Assembly (NCBI GenBank): GCA_027382625.1
Contig: JAJKFJ010021811.1
Coordinates: 124,001-188,000, forward strand
Length of the DNA stretch: 64,000 bases
Direction of reading: 5' to 3'
From: Tetmemena sp. SeJ-2015
Lineage: Eukaryota > Ciliophora > Spirotrichea > Sporadotrichida > Oxytrichidae
The stretch's first letter is position 1, and each line of letters starts with the position of its first letter. The translations under genes were made by a program, and so were the position numbers. The notes under the pieces are model-generated. The model saw only the letters and a list, made by a program, of their open reading frames with translations, was not told the DNA's origin and ran no database searches. Of this stretch, positions 37,983-47,021 are shown one piece after another.

Positions 37983-39310
37983 TCACTGAACTGGGAGCTG
38001 AAGGTTCTTGAGGAAGTCAAGGACATAGCTGTTGACCTTGGAATTGACATCAGCTGCCCACATGTAGTCCAAGTGATTGTAGTCTTGGACAGGTATAACC
38101 TTGGTTGAAGCTGGGAGAGCAGCCTGTAGTACCTTGAAGTCATCAGGAGCTACGAGTGCGTCATTTTAGCCTGTGAAGAGGAGTATGTTGACGTGAGCAA
38201 GAGTGGTCTTGAATTAGTCAATGTTGTAATTGGGAGGAGTGCTTTGGTTGTAGACTTGTTAGTTCTGGGTAGATCCATAGTCGAACTGAGCGAAGTTGCC
38301 TGAGCGGATGTTCTGGATCCAGTGCATCAAGTTCTTGGTTGAAGTACCTCCAACGTCATTGCGGCCCATCATAGGTAGAGAGCCGAGGTCCAAGTGGTAA
38401 GAGGCGTCGAAGCCAACCACTGTCTCGATGAAATTCCAAACTGTTCTGGGGAAGGCGTGGAGGAAGGGAGCAGCGTAAGTTGAAATAGAGGGCACGTAGA
38501 GGAACTCCCACATGTACTCATATACAAGGTCGGGAACCTCAAGTAAGTCGAGTGTCTTCACGAAGACTGATCTCTGGTTGGTCACATGAGCGACTGGAGC
38601 CAATCCGATGAAGGCCTTGAAGTAAATTATGCGCAACATAAAAGTAGAATCATACTTACTATATATCTTTACTTGCTGATGTCTTGGTTGAGAGCGTTTG
38701 CTATGAACCACTGGGTGGTGCCTTGGGAGTGTCCGAAGTAGACAACTTGAGAAGCGCCAGTGGTGGAGAGGATGTACTGGAGATTAGCTGGTAAGTCGTA
38801 CTCTCCCATCTCGTTGTAGGTGAAGTCCCAGAACTCCTTGTCATCAACAGTGAGGTTCACGTGTTGGTTGGAGTAGACTGTTCCTCTAGAGTTGGTGGCC
38901 CACACATCGTATCCTAGATCAACTAGCTCCAGAGCTAAGTCAAGAGTGTCATTGTTGAAGAACCAGGTGCCGCCATCGTCCACGAGTCCATGCTGCATGA
39001 AGAGAGGGGTGTTGCCAACTGCATTCTGGCCTTGCTTGGATGGAACGCGGAAAGCAGTGAGGATGTATCCGTCCTCAGTGGTGATCTTGTGTTCCTCGTA
39101 CTTGTAGCCCTGGCTTTCAACTTGCTGCTGGATGGTCAAGTTGTAACCCTTGGGGTAGGCGAAGCCTGGCTGGAAGATGTCCTGCTAAATGGCGACAGTC
39201 AGGTTTCCCACGGCATCGTAGACTTGCTGGCGATAGCTAGAGTGGAAAGTCCAGTAGAGGAAGAAGTTAGTGAGAATGGAGATGATGCTCGTAGCGGGAG
39301 GCAGCGGCAT
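37983..39310 (-). CDS. Lysosomal acid lipase-type alpha/beta hydrolase
   Basis: Starts MPLPPATSIISILTNFF at 39310, a hydrophobic signal or anchor. The body matches the acid lipase family: KITTEDGYILTAFRVP, then MQHGLVDDGGTWFFN (oxyanion region) and the nucleophile motif GHSQGT. The acid and histidine of the triad appear as TGQNDALVAP and DYNHLDYMWA. A 56-bp insertion at 38616-38671 is removed as an IES (CAAG repeat on the coding strand), joining NALNQDISK to AFIGLAPVAHV. The gene ends LQLPVQ plus TGA at 37983-37985. It likely cleaves esters of neutral lipids in acidic compartments. It diverges from enolase across about 340 bp. Family call is strong, substrate inferred. Confidence 0.85.
38616..38671. 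other. Candidate IES, pointer CTTG (56 bp)
   Basis: CTTG is at 38616-38619 and 38672-38675 (CAAG on the coding strand). A GT-AG splice within this gap would put the lipase out of frame, whereas pointer excision keeps it in frame. Confidence 0.7.
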
Positions 39311-39651
39311 TATAGATTATAAATTATTATAGAGGAGAAGAAATCTAATCGCTCTCTTATAATTCAATCTCAAGTGATTGACTCTCAATAAGCAATCTGG
39401 ATCCTCTCTCTCCTATAGTAAAATTCTAAAGCTTATCTAATACTCGTTCATCATATTCAATCAAGATTTGTTCACACTGCTGCATCCACTCTCACCACAA
39501 TTTTTTGATTTAACTTTGAGCAGATGTCTTCCTGAATAAAGGAGAGAAGATAAATTAGCGTGAAATTAAGTCTGATCGTTATCCCTGTAGATTACGTGGG
39601 TTGAGAGTCATATCTTAGGGAGTGGGCGATTGCTGAGTAATTTAATAATAA
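39311..39651. other. Divergent spacer between lipase and enolase
   Basis: Rich in A/T with CTCTC tracts. It lies between two divergent gene starts and should hold both promoters. No motif is assigned. Confidence 0.35.
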
Positions 39652-41351
39652 ATGCTATCTAAAATCACCAGAGGAATCGCTCACCCCTCCAGACAGTTCT
39701 CCACCATCGCCCAGATCAAGGCCAGAGAAATCCTAGACTCCAGAGGAAACCCCACCATCGAGGCTGATGTCATCACCTCAGAGGGCCAGGTCTTCAGAGC
39801 TGCAGTTCCCTCAGGTGCCTCCACTGGAATCTATGAGGCACTCGAGCTCAGAGACAAGGATGAGAAGAGATTCCTCGGCAAGGGAGTCCTCAACGCAGTC
39901 GATAATGTACACAAGATCCTCCACCCCGCCCTCAAGGGCATGAACGTGACTGAGCAGGTTAAGATTGATAGAAAGATGACCGAGGAGATTGACGGCACCC
40001 AAAACGAGTGGGGCTGGTGCAAGCAGAAGGTGGGAGCCAACGCCATCTTGGCCGTCTCCCTCGCTCTCGCCAGGGCTGGAGCAAATGACAAGAAGGTTCC
40101 CCTCTATCACTATCTTGCTCAACTCGCTGGCAAGAGAACCGACAAGTTCGTCACCCCAGTGCCCTCACTCAACAAACTTGACTCACACCTCTGAATTTTA
40201 CTTTAGAAAGTATTATTAGGTTTATTATAAATTGGAATTTAATGGGAAATCAAACTAATATAGATATTAAATTAAATTTGAATAAGTCGTAGCAGTTGAA
40301 GTGGGTCCAACTATTCATCATCATTAAATTAAAGATGATCAAAGAATAGACTCTGGCTAATTTTTGATTATCTATAAAGTAAGATAAAGATCAGAGAATA
40401 AACCTGTAATTTAAAATGCGAAGAAATTGAAACTCCCCATTATTATTTGTAACTACAATCCTCATTTTTAATTAAATTTTCTACTATATCAACGGAGGTG
40501 CTCATGCTGGTAACAGCCTTGAGATCCAAGAGTTCATGATCATGCCCACTGGTGCAACTTCCTTCAAGGAGGCCATGAGAATTGGAGCTGAGACCTACCA
40601 CCATCTCCAGAAGCTTCTCAAGAAGAAGTTCGGAAAGTCAGCTGCCAACGTCGGTGACGAGGGTGGCTTCGGTGCACCTCAGATCAAGGACGAGAACGAG
40701 ACCCTCGAGCTCATATTGGAGGCCATCCACTCTGCTGGCCACACTGGCAGAATCGACATCGCCCTCGATGCCGCCGCCTCCGAGTTCTTCGAGAGCAAGA
40801 CTGGCAACTACAACCTCAGCCAGAAGACTGGAAAGAACGACAGAGTCCTCACCCCCGACCAACTCGTCGACCTCTACGCCAACCTTGCCAGCAAGTACCC
40901 CATCAAGTCCATCGAGGACCCCTTCGACCAGGATGACTTCGCAGCCTACGCCAAGCTCACCGCTAAGATTGGTGCCAAGATCCAAATCGTTGGAGATGAT
41001 CTCCTCGTTACCAACCCCAAGAGAGTGCAGATTGGTATTGACCAAAAACTCGTCAACGCCCTCCTCCTCAAGGTCAACCAGATCGGAACCGTGACCGAGT
41101 CCATCGAGGCCTCCAACATGTCCCAAAAGGCAGGCTGGGGAGTCATGGTCTCTCACAGAAGCGGTGAGACTGAGGACAACTTCATTGGAGACTTGGTCGT
41201 TGGTCTCGGCACTGGAGAGATCAAGTCCGGCGCCCCCTGCAGAAGTGACAGACTTGCCAAGTACAACCAGATCATCAGAATCGAGGAGGAGCTCGGCAGC
41301 AAGTCAGTCTACGCTGCCTCTCACTTCAGAGACACCTCCAAGCTTCTCTGA
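39652..41351 (+). CDS. ENO: Enolase
   Basis: Starts [19 protein letters not shown], an N-terminal extension that looks like a mitochondrial transit peptide, then [18 protein letters not shown], the universal enolase start. First coding part is 39652-40173. A 311-bp noncoding insertion follows, and coding resumes at 40485 ([17 protein letters not shown]) to TGA at 41349-41351. The conserved signature [14 protein letters not shown] and the catalytic SHRSGETED are present, and metal ligands fall in IEDPFDQDD and GDDLLVTNP. The enzyme converts 2-phosphoglycerate to phosphoenolpyruvate. Predicted length is about 462 residues. Codons here are GC-richer and more biased than in neighbours, as in highly expressed genes. 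At the junction the usual NVINGG reads NYINGG, so the exact boundary needs checking. Confidence 0.9.
40174..40484. other. AT-rich insertion in enolase, probable IES
   Basis: About 311 bp of AT-rich DNA splits enolase just before the catalytic loop. It has no GT-AG boundaries in the right phase. The dinucleotide AC is shared at both ends (40172-40173 and 40483-40484), and excision leaves an in-frame join. A five-base match TCAAC also flanks the gap, but using it would delete three conserved residues. Confidence 0.55.
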
Positions 41352-41529
41352 TGAGCATCATGAAGAGCAATATAAGAGTAAATGGGTTTAGATCATCTCC
41401 ACACAAGAGAAAGCTGGTGAAGCTGCATCTTATGGAGGTTCGTCCCTTATTTAAGCAGTTATTTATTTTCTTGCGTCATCATTAGATACGAAATTACTCT
41501 ACTCGCAAGGAGATATTAGGATTTTAGGC
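41352..41529. other. Spacer between enolase and RPS13 block A
   Basis: Noncoding sequence between the enolase stop and MDS2 of the scrambled RPS13 gene. No gene is recognised. It probably contains the 3' end of the enolase chromosome and germline-only DNA. Confidence 0.35.
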
Positions 41530-41824
41530 AGAGACAACTACGGTATCCCCCAGGTCAAGGGAGCAGCTAATCTTATGAGAGAATCTTGAAGAAGAATGGT
41601 CTCGCCCCCGCCATCCCCGAGGACCTCTACCACCTGATTAAGAAAGCGAATTTGAATTTTCAGAAAGCACTTGGAGAGAAACAGAAAGGTATGTTTTAGG
41701 AAAGTTCAGACTCATTCTCGTCGAGAGCAGAATCCACAGACTCGCCCGCTACTACAGAAGAGTCAAGCAACTCCCACCCGCCTGGAAGTACGAGTCAAAG
41801 AAGGCCGATTCCCTCGTCGCATGA
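41530..41824 (+). CDS. RPS13: Scrambled RPS13, block A (pieces 2, 4, 6, 8)
   Basis: Even-numbered coding pieces of 40S ribosomal protein S13 (uS15) lie here in order, separated by only 9-16 bp. Piece 2 is 41530-41563 (YGIPQVKG). Piece 4 is 41580-41644 ([20 protein letters not shown]). Piece 6 is 41660-41689 (HLERNRK). Piece 8 is 41699-41824 (starting [17 protein letters not shown] and ending KADSLVA with TGA at 41822-41824). Each end carries an exact repeat shared with the neighbouring odd piece in block B. RPS13 binds 18S rRNA in the small subunit platform. Alone this block cannot be translated. The Arg/Lys-rich piece 8 is the most conserved part of the family. The 3' UTR of the assembled gene should follow 41824. 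Confidence 0.92.
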
Positions 41825-42243
41825 TTCGCAACCTCCTTTAGCACGCTTGATGCTTTCTTTCAACCCTTTAATTCCCCTTTTCCCTCAATCTTGTCAAGTT
41901 TATACGCTCTCTTTCTTTCCTTTTCATATATTTTCCTTCTAAGTCTTTAGCATTTCTATTACTTAAATCTTTTATGCTATTTCTATCTCATTTGAAATCG
42001 ATTATGTGATTAGATAGTGGGATATTGTGTGAGTGGTAGATATAAGATTATGAATTGGTTTGGGTTCGAGTGCGCGGCGAGCTTGTGAAAGGAAACTTTG
42101 TTAATTGCAATTAATACTAAAATATCATTTTTAATTATTGCTGAACATACAATATGTATTATATATGAAAATTATAATAATGGTATTTGAGAATTCATGA
42201 TGATATTTTGTATGTATGTGAGTGATATTAAATAGAAGAAAAG
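41825..42243. other. Spacer between RPS13 blocks A and B
   Basis: About 420 bp of AT-rich DNA between the two scrambled blocks. In the assembled gene the left part would follow the stop codon (3' UTR side) and the right part would precede the ATG (5' UTR side), so the middle should be removed. Confidence 0.5.
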
Positions 42244-42555
42244 ATGGGCAGAATGCACTCAAACGGCAAGGGTATTGCTCGTAGATGTCTTCCTTACAGA
42301 AGAACCCCTCCCTCATGGGTTCAAATCTCTACTGGCGAATTGGTGGAACAGATTGTTAAATTGGCCAAGAAGGGTACCTCTCCCTCTCAAATCGGTGTCA
42401 TTCTTAGAGACAACTACTACAAATGCAAAGGGAGTCACTGGCAATAAGATCCTCAGAATCTTTCTCAAATACTTAAGGGAGTTCCACTGATTAAGAAGGC
42501 TGTCAACATCAGAAAGCAAAATGAAATCTGCAGAAAGGACAGAGACGGAAAGTTC
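42244..42555 (+). CDS. RPS13: Scrambled RPS13, block B (pieces 1, 3, 5, 7)
   Basis: Odd-numbered pieces. Piece 1 is 42244-42417, starting MGRMHSNGKGIARRCLPYRR and ending GVILRDNY. Piece 3 is 42428-42462 (GVTGNKILRIL). Piece 5 is 42487-42518 (KKAVNIRKH). Piece 7 is 42531-42555 (RKDRDGKF). Pointers linking them to block A are AGAGACAACTAC (1-2), AAGGGAG (2-3), AGAATCTT (3-4), CTGATTAAGAA (4-5), TCAGAAAGCA (5-6), CAGAAAGG (6-7) and GGAAAGTTC (7-8). Each was matched base by base at both positions, with different flanking bases. Joining 1 to 8 gives 151 residues, the usual eukaryotic RPS13 length. Spacers in this block are 10, 24 and 12 bp. Confidence 0.93.
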
Positions 42556-43019
42556 TCATAGATCTAAATCATAGTTTACTATTCTTTCAAGTTAAAAACA
42601 TTCTTTCCCTCAATTAAAATGAATGATCAAGATAACTACAGAGTCTTTCATATTTATCTTTCCTCTTTCTCAACTTCTCACTATCTTTATTTTTATATAT
42701 TTCAGGGCAACTCCATCATATCTACATATTAAATTATCTAATTACTTAGATTCTTTATCGCTGCCCCTCCTAAATCCAAATACAAATTATCCACTTAGTG
42801 TTGCAAAATCTGGTTAGCGAACACAAAACTTAAATCTACAACAGAGTTCACTTATAGAATACATTTTCCTGCTGGACGGGAATTGGGGGCGTCTATATAT
42901 GAGTTGACCTTGCTAAATTATTAACTAGTATGAGATAAAGTGAGGGCGAGTCGCTTTGAGAGGATAAAAGGAGTGGTGATAATAAGTTATTGAATAATTA
43001 ATTAAATTTCTAAGAAACT
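42556..43019. other. AT-rich intergenic spacer
   Basis: Between RPS13 block B and cytochrome c. No coding-like frame beyond a short AT-rich one. It probably holds the cytochrome c promoter and germline-only sequence. Confidence 0.35.
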
Positions 43020-43795
43020 ATGCCCCCCAAGAAGAAGGCCGCTGGAGACGCTGGAAAAGGAGAGAAGATCTTCAAGAGTTTGTGCGCTGTCTGCCACTCT
43101 CACTCTGTAAGTTTAATTGCTCTCGCTCGATACTTGGCTTGCTGAGTTTTCTTAAAAAGCAGCCTCTGTATCTCGAAGTTTGACATTTGATGATTTCGTT
43201 TTGAATCGAGAGAGCTAATGTTCGTGTTTTAGGGTCACGGAACCGGTCCCAACCTTGCAGGTGTTGTCGGCGCTGCCATCGCATCCAAAGAAGGATTCTC
43301 TTACTCGTAAGTTAGAAGCAACAACGTATATAACCCCATTGTAAACTCAAAGGCGAGATTAGTTAGCACACTAGTTGTCGCCTTTGAGACACAATTGATG
43401 GAATTCAAGGAGTTATAAAATGGTCCTAATCGCCTTTACTATAGTTCTGCCCTCCAAGGCAAAGCAACCAACAAATGGACTGAGGGAAACCTCGACAAGT
43501 GGCTCAAGTCACCCGCTGACTACGCACCAGGTAAGACCCATAGTTTCTTTTCCCAACAAGGAACTTAAGAAGTTGGTTTCACTTTCTTCGCTTTAAAGAA
43601 TGTTCACACTTATATTAAAAAGATGAATGACTCTCTTAAATATGATGTTCCATTTCTAATGGATGCTTATTTGATTTAAATTGGCGCGTGTGAACTTCCT
43701 CTAATTGTACTTGTTTAGGTAACTCAATGGCCTTCGCTGGTATCGCCAACGGCAAGGACAGAGCAGACTTGATTGCTTTCCTCAAGAGCAAGTGA
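43020..43795 (+). CDS. CYC: Cytochrome c, four exons
   Basis: Exons are 43020-43106, 43233-43306, 43445-43530 and 43719-43795, joined by three GT-AG introns of 126, 138 and 188 nt; the first and second donors read gtaagt, and the third reads gtaaga. The protein is 107 residues. MPPKKKAAGDAGKGEKIFKS leads to the haem-attachment motif CAVCH, then GTGPNLAGVVG, KATNKWTEGNLDKWLKSP and the haem-ligand methionine in NSMAFAGI, ending DLIAFLKSK. It carries electrons from complex III to complex IV in the mitochondrial intermembrane space. Length matches the family. All introns keep phase exactly and no IES is required, so this locus shows what true introns look like beside the IESs elsewhere. Confidence 0.93.
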
Positions 43796-44112
43796 GCAAG
43801 TGCAGAAACGGGGATTGCTTGAGCTGGGTTTGTTCAGAACAAGTCTTGCTAATGGCATCTCCAAGACAACCTCCTCCCCTTGAGAGGAGTGTTTACTTAA
43901 ATATTTACCTAACCTTAATACAAAGCCACTCTCTTTTTGATTGATTTACCTTTCTCTCTCTCTCTTAAGTATTTTATTTATTAACTTCTTACTTTAAGAA
44001 CTGGATATTAGAGCAAAGGAAACAACACTATTGAGATAAGAAATCAAGAGCATTTTTAAAAAAGGCAGAAGTATTGTATATGCAATCGATAGTATTGTTT
44101 GTATATTGTGCT
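43796..44112. other. Convergent spacer after cytochrome c
   Basis: Contains pyrimidine-rich tracts (CTCTCTCTC near 43955) and no gene. It separates the 3' ends of cytochrome c and the tetraspanin-like gene. Confidence 0.35.
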
Positions 44113-45420
44113 TCATATCCGGCTTTTGAGTATGTGTGCATAGCTCTTCCCTTCTTTGCTTTTGTAGCAACAGCACATAATGAAACTGGCAATTAATCCT
44201 GTTAAGATGGCAGCAGAGAAGAGGAAAAACATGGCTGCCCAAACTGGGAAGTTGTCATCAATCCAAGAATAAAGGATAAAGAATATGCCATATCTTTTAA
44301 AATGATAATTAATGTACTCTTTGACTGCGACTGTGCAGTTTCTGTAGGGCATACCCTCTAAATAAAAAGTTAATATAATGTTCGTCGCAGTTTTTAATCG
44401 CAACTTAAAAAGTTTCGATTGTGAACTTACTAAGAGACATCGAGAAAGTGTAGAGGTAGGAGGTCTTGCACATGGCTGCACATTCAAACTGATCTTCAAC
44501 TGCTTTCAGAGCGTTGAATCCCTTGGTCTTATTTACATTCCATTCAGTGCCCCAGAAAGTAAAGCAATTAGAAGTTTAATTCATACATTAGTACAATTTA
44601 AAAGTAAGATTGATGAGTTTGGCGCTTGGGCACTGGGGATAGTTTTGAACACCAGAGGATGAGGTCAGCACCTTAGGTTGTTAAAGCAAAGGCCATTTTG
44701 TGCTATCTGTAACAAAAAATTTAAAGTTTAACAAAACTGACCTGCTTTGCAAAGGCATGAGGTTTTACAAAGATCTAGGTTCGCAGTCTCATAAAGGGTA
44801 TCTACCTTCTGCAGATTAGTTTAATTGTAAACTGGGTTATTGCAATCTCAAATAAAAGATTTTTAAATGATAGATATTTTGATTGATAGATAGATAGATT
44901 TGCAAAAATGAAATAAATTTAATCTTCATCTATGTAGTCCTTGGCCATTTCTAACATTTATGATCAATTTTAAAGAGCAATTATCTTACACTTTCCAACT
45001 AAAAGGGCGATTGCAGATGCCAAAAATATCACGAATGCTATCATCATAAGAGTTCCATACTATAAGCATGTAAGAGGAGTGATTGAAAATTATTACCACA
45101 CCCGCCACCCATTTAGACTTTGTGCAAAACAAGCAAATCGTGAACAACACAAATTTCAACATAAAAGTGTATTTTATTATAGCTTTAAATATGAGGCAGA
45201 GGAAGGATAGTCCCAAGCCAGACCCTAGAGCTATCTGGTTAACCTCCACTGCAATCAACAGTTCACTGTTATAGAGTATTCCTGCAACGATGAAGGACAT
45301 TATAATGGCCTAAGCATGGGGTGAGTTTAAACAAGTGATTCTTACCAAAAGACCTAGGTCAGAAATAATTAACATGGTGGTGACTGCACACTTGGAGTTG
45401 CAGCAGCTTTTTGTTCCCAT
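44113..45420 (-). CDS. Tetraspanin-like four-transmembrane protein
   Basis: Starts MGTKSCCNSKCAVTTML at 45420. GT-AG introns at 45310-45345 (36 nt), 45060-45096 (37 nt) and 44951-44989 (39 nt) restore one frame. Membrane helix 1 spans ...LAIIMSFIVAGILY, helix 2 KYTFMLKFVLFTICLF, helix 3 GTLMMIAFVIFLASAIALL and helix 4 AAMFFLFSAAILTGLIASF, followed by a Cys-rich short tail (MCCCYKSKEGK). Between helices 3 and 4 is a large extracellular region with several cysteines, including CKTSCLCK and CAAMCKTS. Two more introns lie in that region, one with donor gtcag and one with gtaagttcac. The stop is TGA at 44113-44115. Topology and cysteine-rich loop fit tetraspanins, but no canonical CCG was found, so the family call is tentative. 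Confidence 0.6.
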
Positions 45421-45691
45421 TACTTAATTAGAGAGGAGGAGTAATTAATTTTACAATTCTCTCAAAGCACTTTTATTAATAGAATACTCAGTAGTGAGAG
45501 TAATTGAGTCAGTGTCACTCAGATTTGTTCAGGAAAGGCTAATTTAAATTATTCTAATCTGTAATGGCAATCTGATCCAGCTGTCAATTTAATGAAGAGC
45601 AGTATTTCTATAGAGTGAGCGCATAATATGTGATAGATGATTTTCAATATCCTAAGATAATTTATTATAATAGCAAAAAGGCGTTTGTTTA

Positions 45692-46904
45692 ATGATGCTG
45701 AAATTAAGTTGTCTCACTTTGATTGCGTTTGCTCTCGTACCTGAGGCGCAGGGCTGGTGGAGAATGGGTCACCTTTTGAGTAAAGATCATCACACCTGTG
45801 CTTAATTCAACTTATAGCTGCTGCAGTGGCACAGTCAGAGCTTGAGCAAAGCAACCCCTCAATTTTGATGAAGGTCCAGAAGTAACTCCAAGGACTCTCA
45901 GAATACACCTCTTATGAAAAGTCATTCTTTTAGTATTTAAGAACTACCCATTCGTGGAGTGCGCATCATGGGCAGATGAGATTAAGCTGCAAGGTTTGGA
46001 TTTGCAAAGCCACTGGCACTATGTAGATGATCCCATCTTTGACGGAATCACAAAGCCAGACTGGTTCCCCAACCTTTACAACGTGACTTGGGCACTAGTA
46101 AGTAACTCTCCCTCTAGTCTTTCTGTTTTCTCATTAGTCTCAAGAGCTACTATTTGTATTAACACATTGCTACTTAGAGTCAATTCAAGTACTACCTGTC
46201 AACAAACCCCCAAAAGAAGAACGATCCCACTATTCCACCCCTTTTCGGAGAGGGCTTCAACATCAGACTCCTGATTCACTATATGGGAGATATCCACTAG
46301 CCACTCCACACCGCTGAGAGATTCAGTCAAAGCCACCCAGACGGCGACCAGGGAGGAAACTTATTCAAGATAACCCCAGTTCCTGACCTCCCCAATGTGA
46401 ATGAGTTGCACGCTCTCTGGGATTCAGTAGTGGCTAAGTTCCCTCAAGACCCAGACCTTCCCTCTCACAGCTGACTCCTACTAGCAAATAAGACAAACTG
46501 CAAGCCAAATAGTGGCTGATAACCCCAGGTCTTCCTTCACTAATTTGAATGTTGCCATTGAGTAACTCCATGTTGAGACTAACCAAGTCGCTAAGGACTA
46601 TACTTATAAAAGCCTTAACGAGGGTGACTAGCCCACTCCTGATTATATAGCTCAAGGCTAGAAGATCGCACTCGCTCAAATTGCCAAGGGTGGATATAGA
46701 CTAGCAGACTTGATTGTTCAAATCTATGGAGCTCAAACCAAGGCTGAGGACTTTTTTAATTTGCTTTTACTCTAAGTTCCTCGAGGAATGAAGAAGTTAT
46801 TTGAAGAAGGATTAACTTATATCAATCTATCAATCAATGATGAGAACAAATTAAATTTTCAATATCGTACACAATAATCTCAAAAAAGAAGCATCACTAC
46901 TTGA
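45692..46904 (+). CDS. Secreted S1/P1-type nuclease
   Basis: Signal peptide MMLKLSCLTLIAFALVPEAQG is followed by WWRMGHLL, giving the N-terminal Trp and first His zinc ligands typical of the family once the signal is removed. A 38-nt GT-AG intron (gtaaagatca...ttatag) follows. Then come ECASWADEIK, WHYVDDP, LLIHYMGDIHQPLH and DGDQGGNLFK, which supply the remaining Asp/His ligands of the trinuclear zinc site. The tail contains IALAQIAKGGYRLADLI, matching the conserved C-terminal helix, and ends at TGA 46902-46904. An intron near 46098-46210 and small frame changes near 45935 (repeat AG, 8 bp) and 46460 interrupt it. These enzymes cut single-stranded DNA and RNA and remove 3' phosphates at acidic pH. 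Confidence 0.8.
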
Positions 46905-47021
46905 TTACTATTGATATTTATACTAGATATTGATTTTAAATCAATATATTTATGATTCTCTTATATAATTATAGAGGTTTTGGTATGAAACAGCAAATTA
47001 ATTTAGCAAATTCGCAAAAAT

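Noticed and set aside
38616..38675. GT-AG intron in the acid lipase
   Set aside because: A GT and an AG exist on the coding strand, but splicing them shifts the frame. Excision at the CAAG repeat keeps it.
40194..40490. GT-AG intron in enolase
   Set aside because: No GT donor and AG acceptor pair gives the right phase at these edges. DNA elimination fits better.
40582..41156. Long standard-code ORFs on both strands over the enolase gene
   Set aside because: They are shadow frames of the GC-rich, codon-biased enolase exon, with repetitive Ser/Thr/Pro or Leu/Val composition. The enolase frame itself is unambiguous.
42000..42085. GGTTCGAG and GAGTGGTAG words resembling tRNA T-arm and A-box
   Set aside because: The bases around GGTTCGAG do not form a T-stem, and no acceptor stem or anticodon stem can be drawn. 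Chance similarity.
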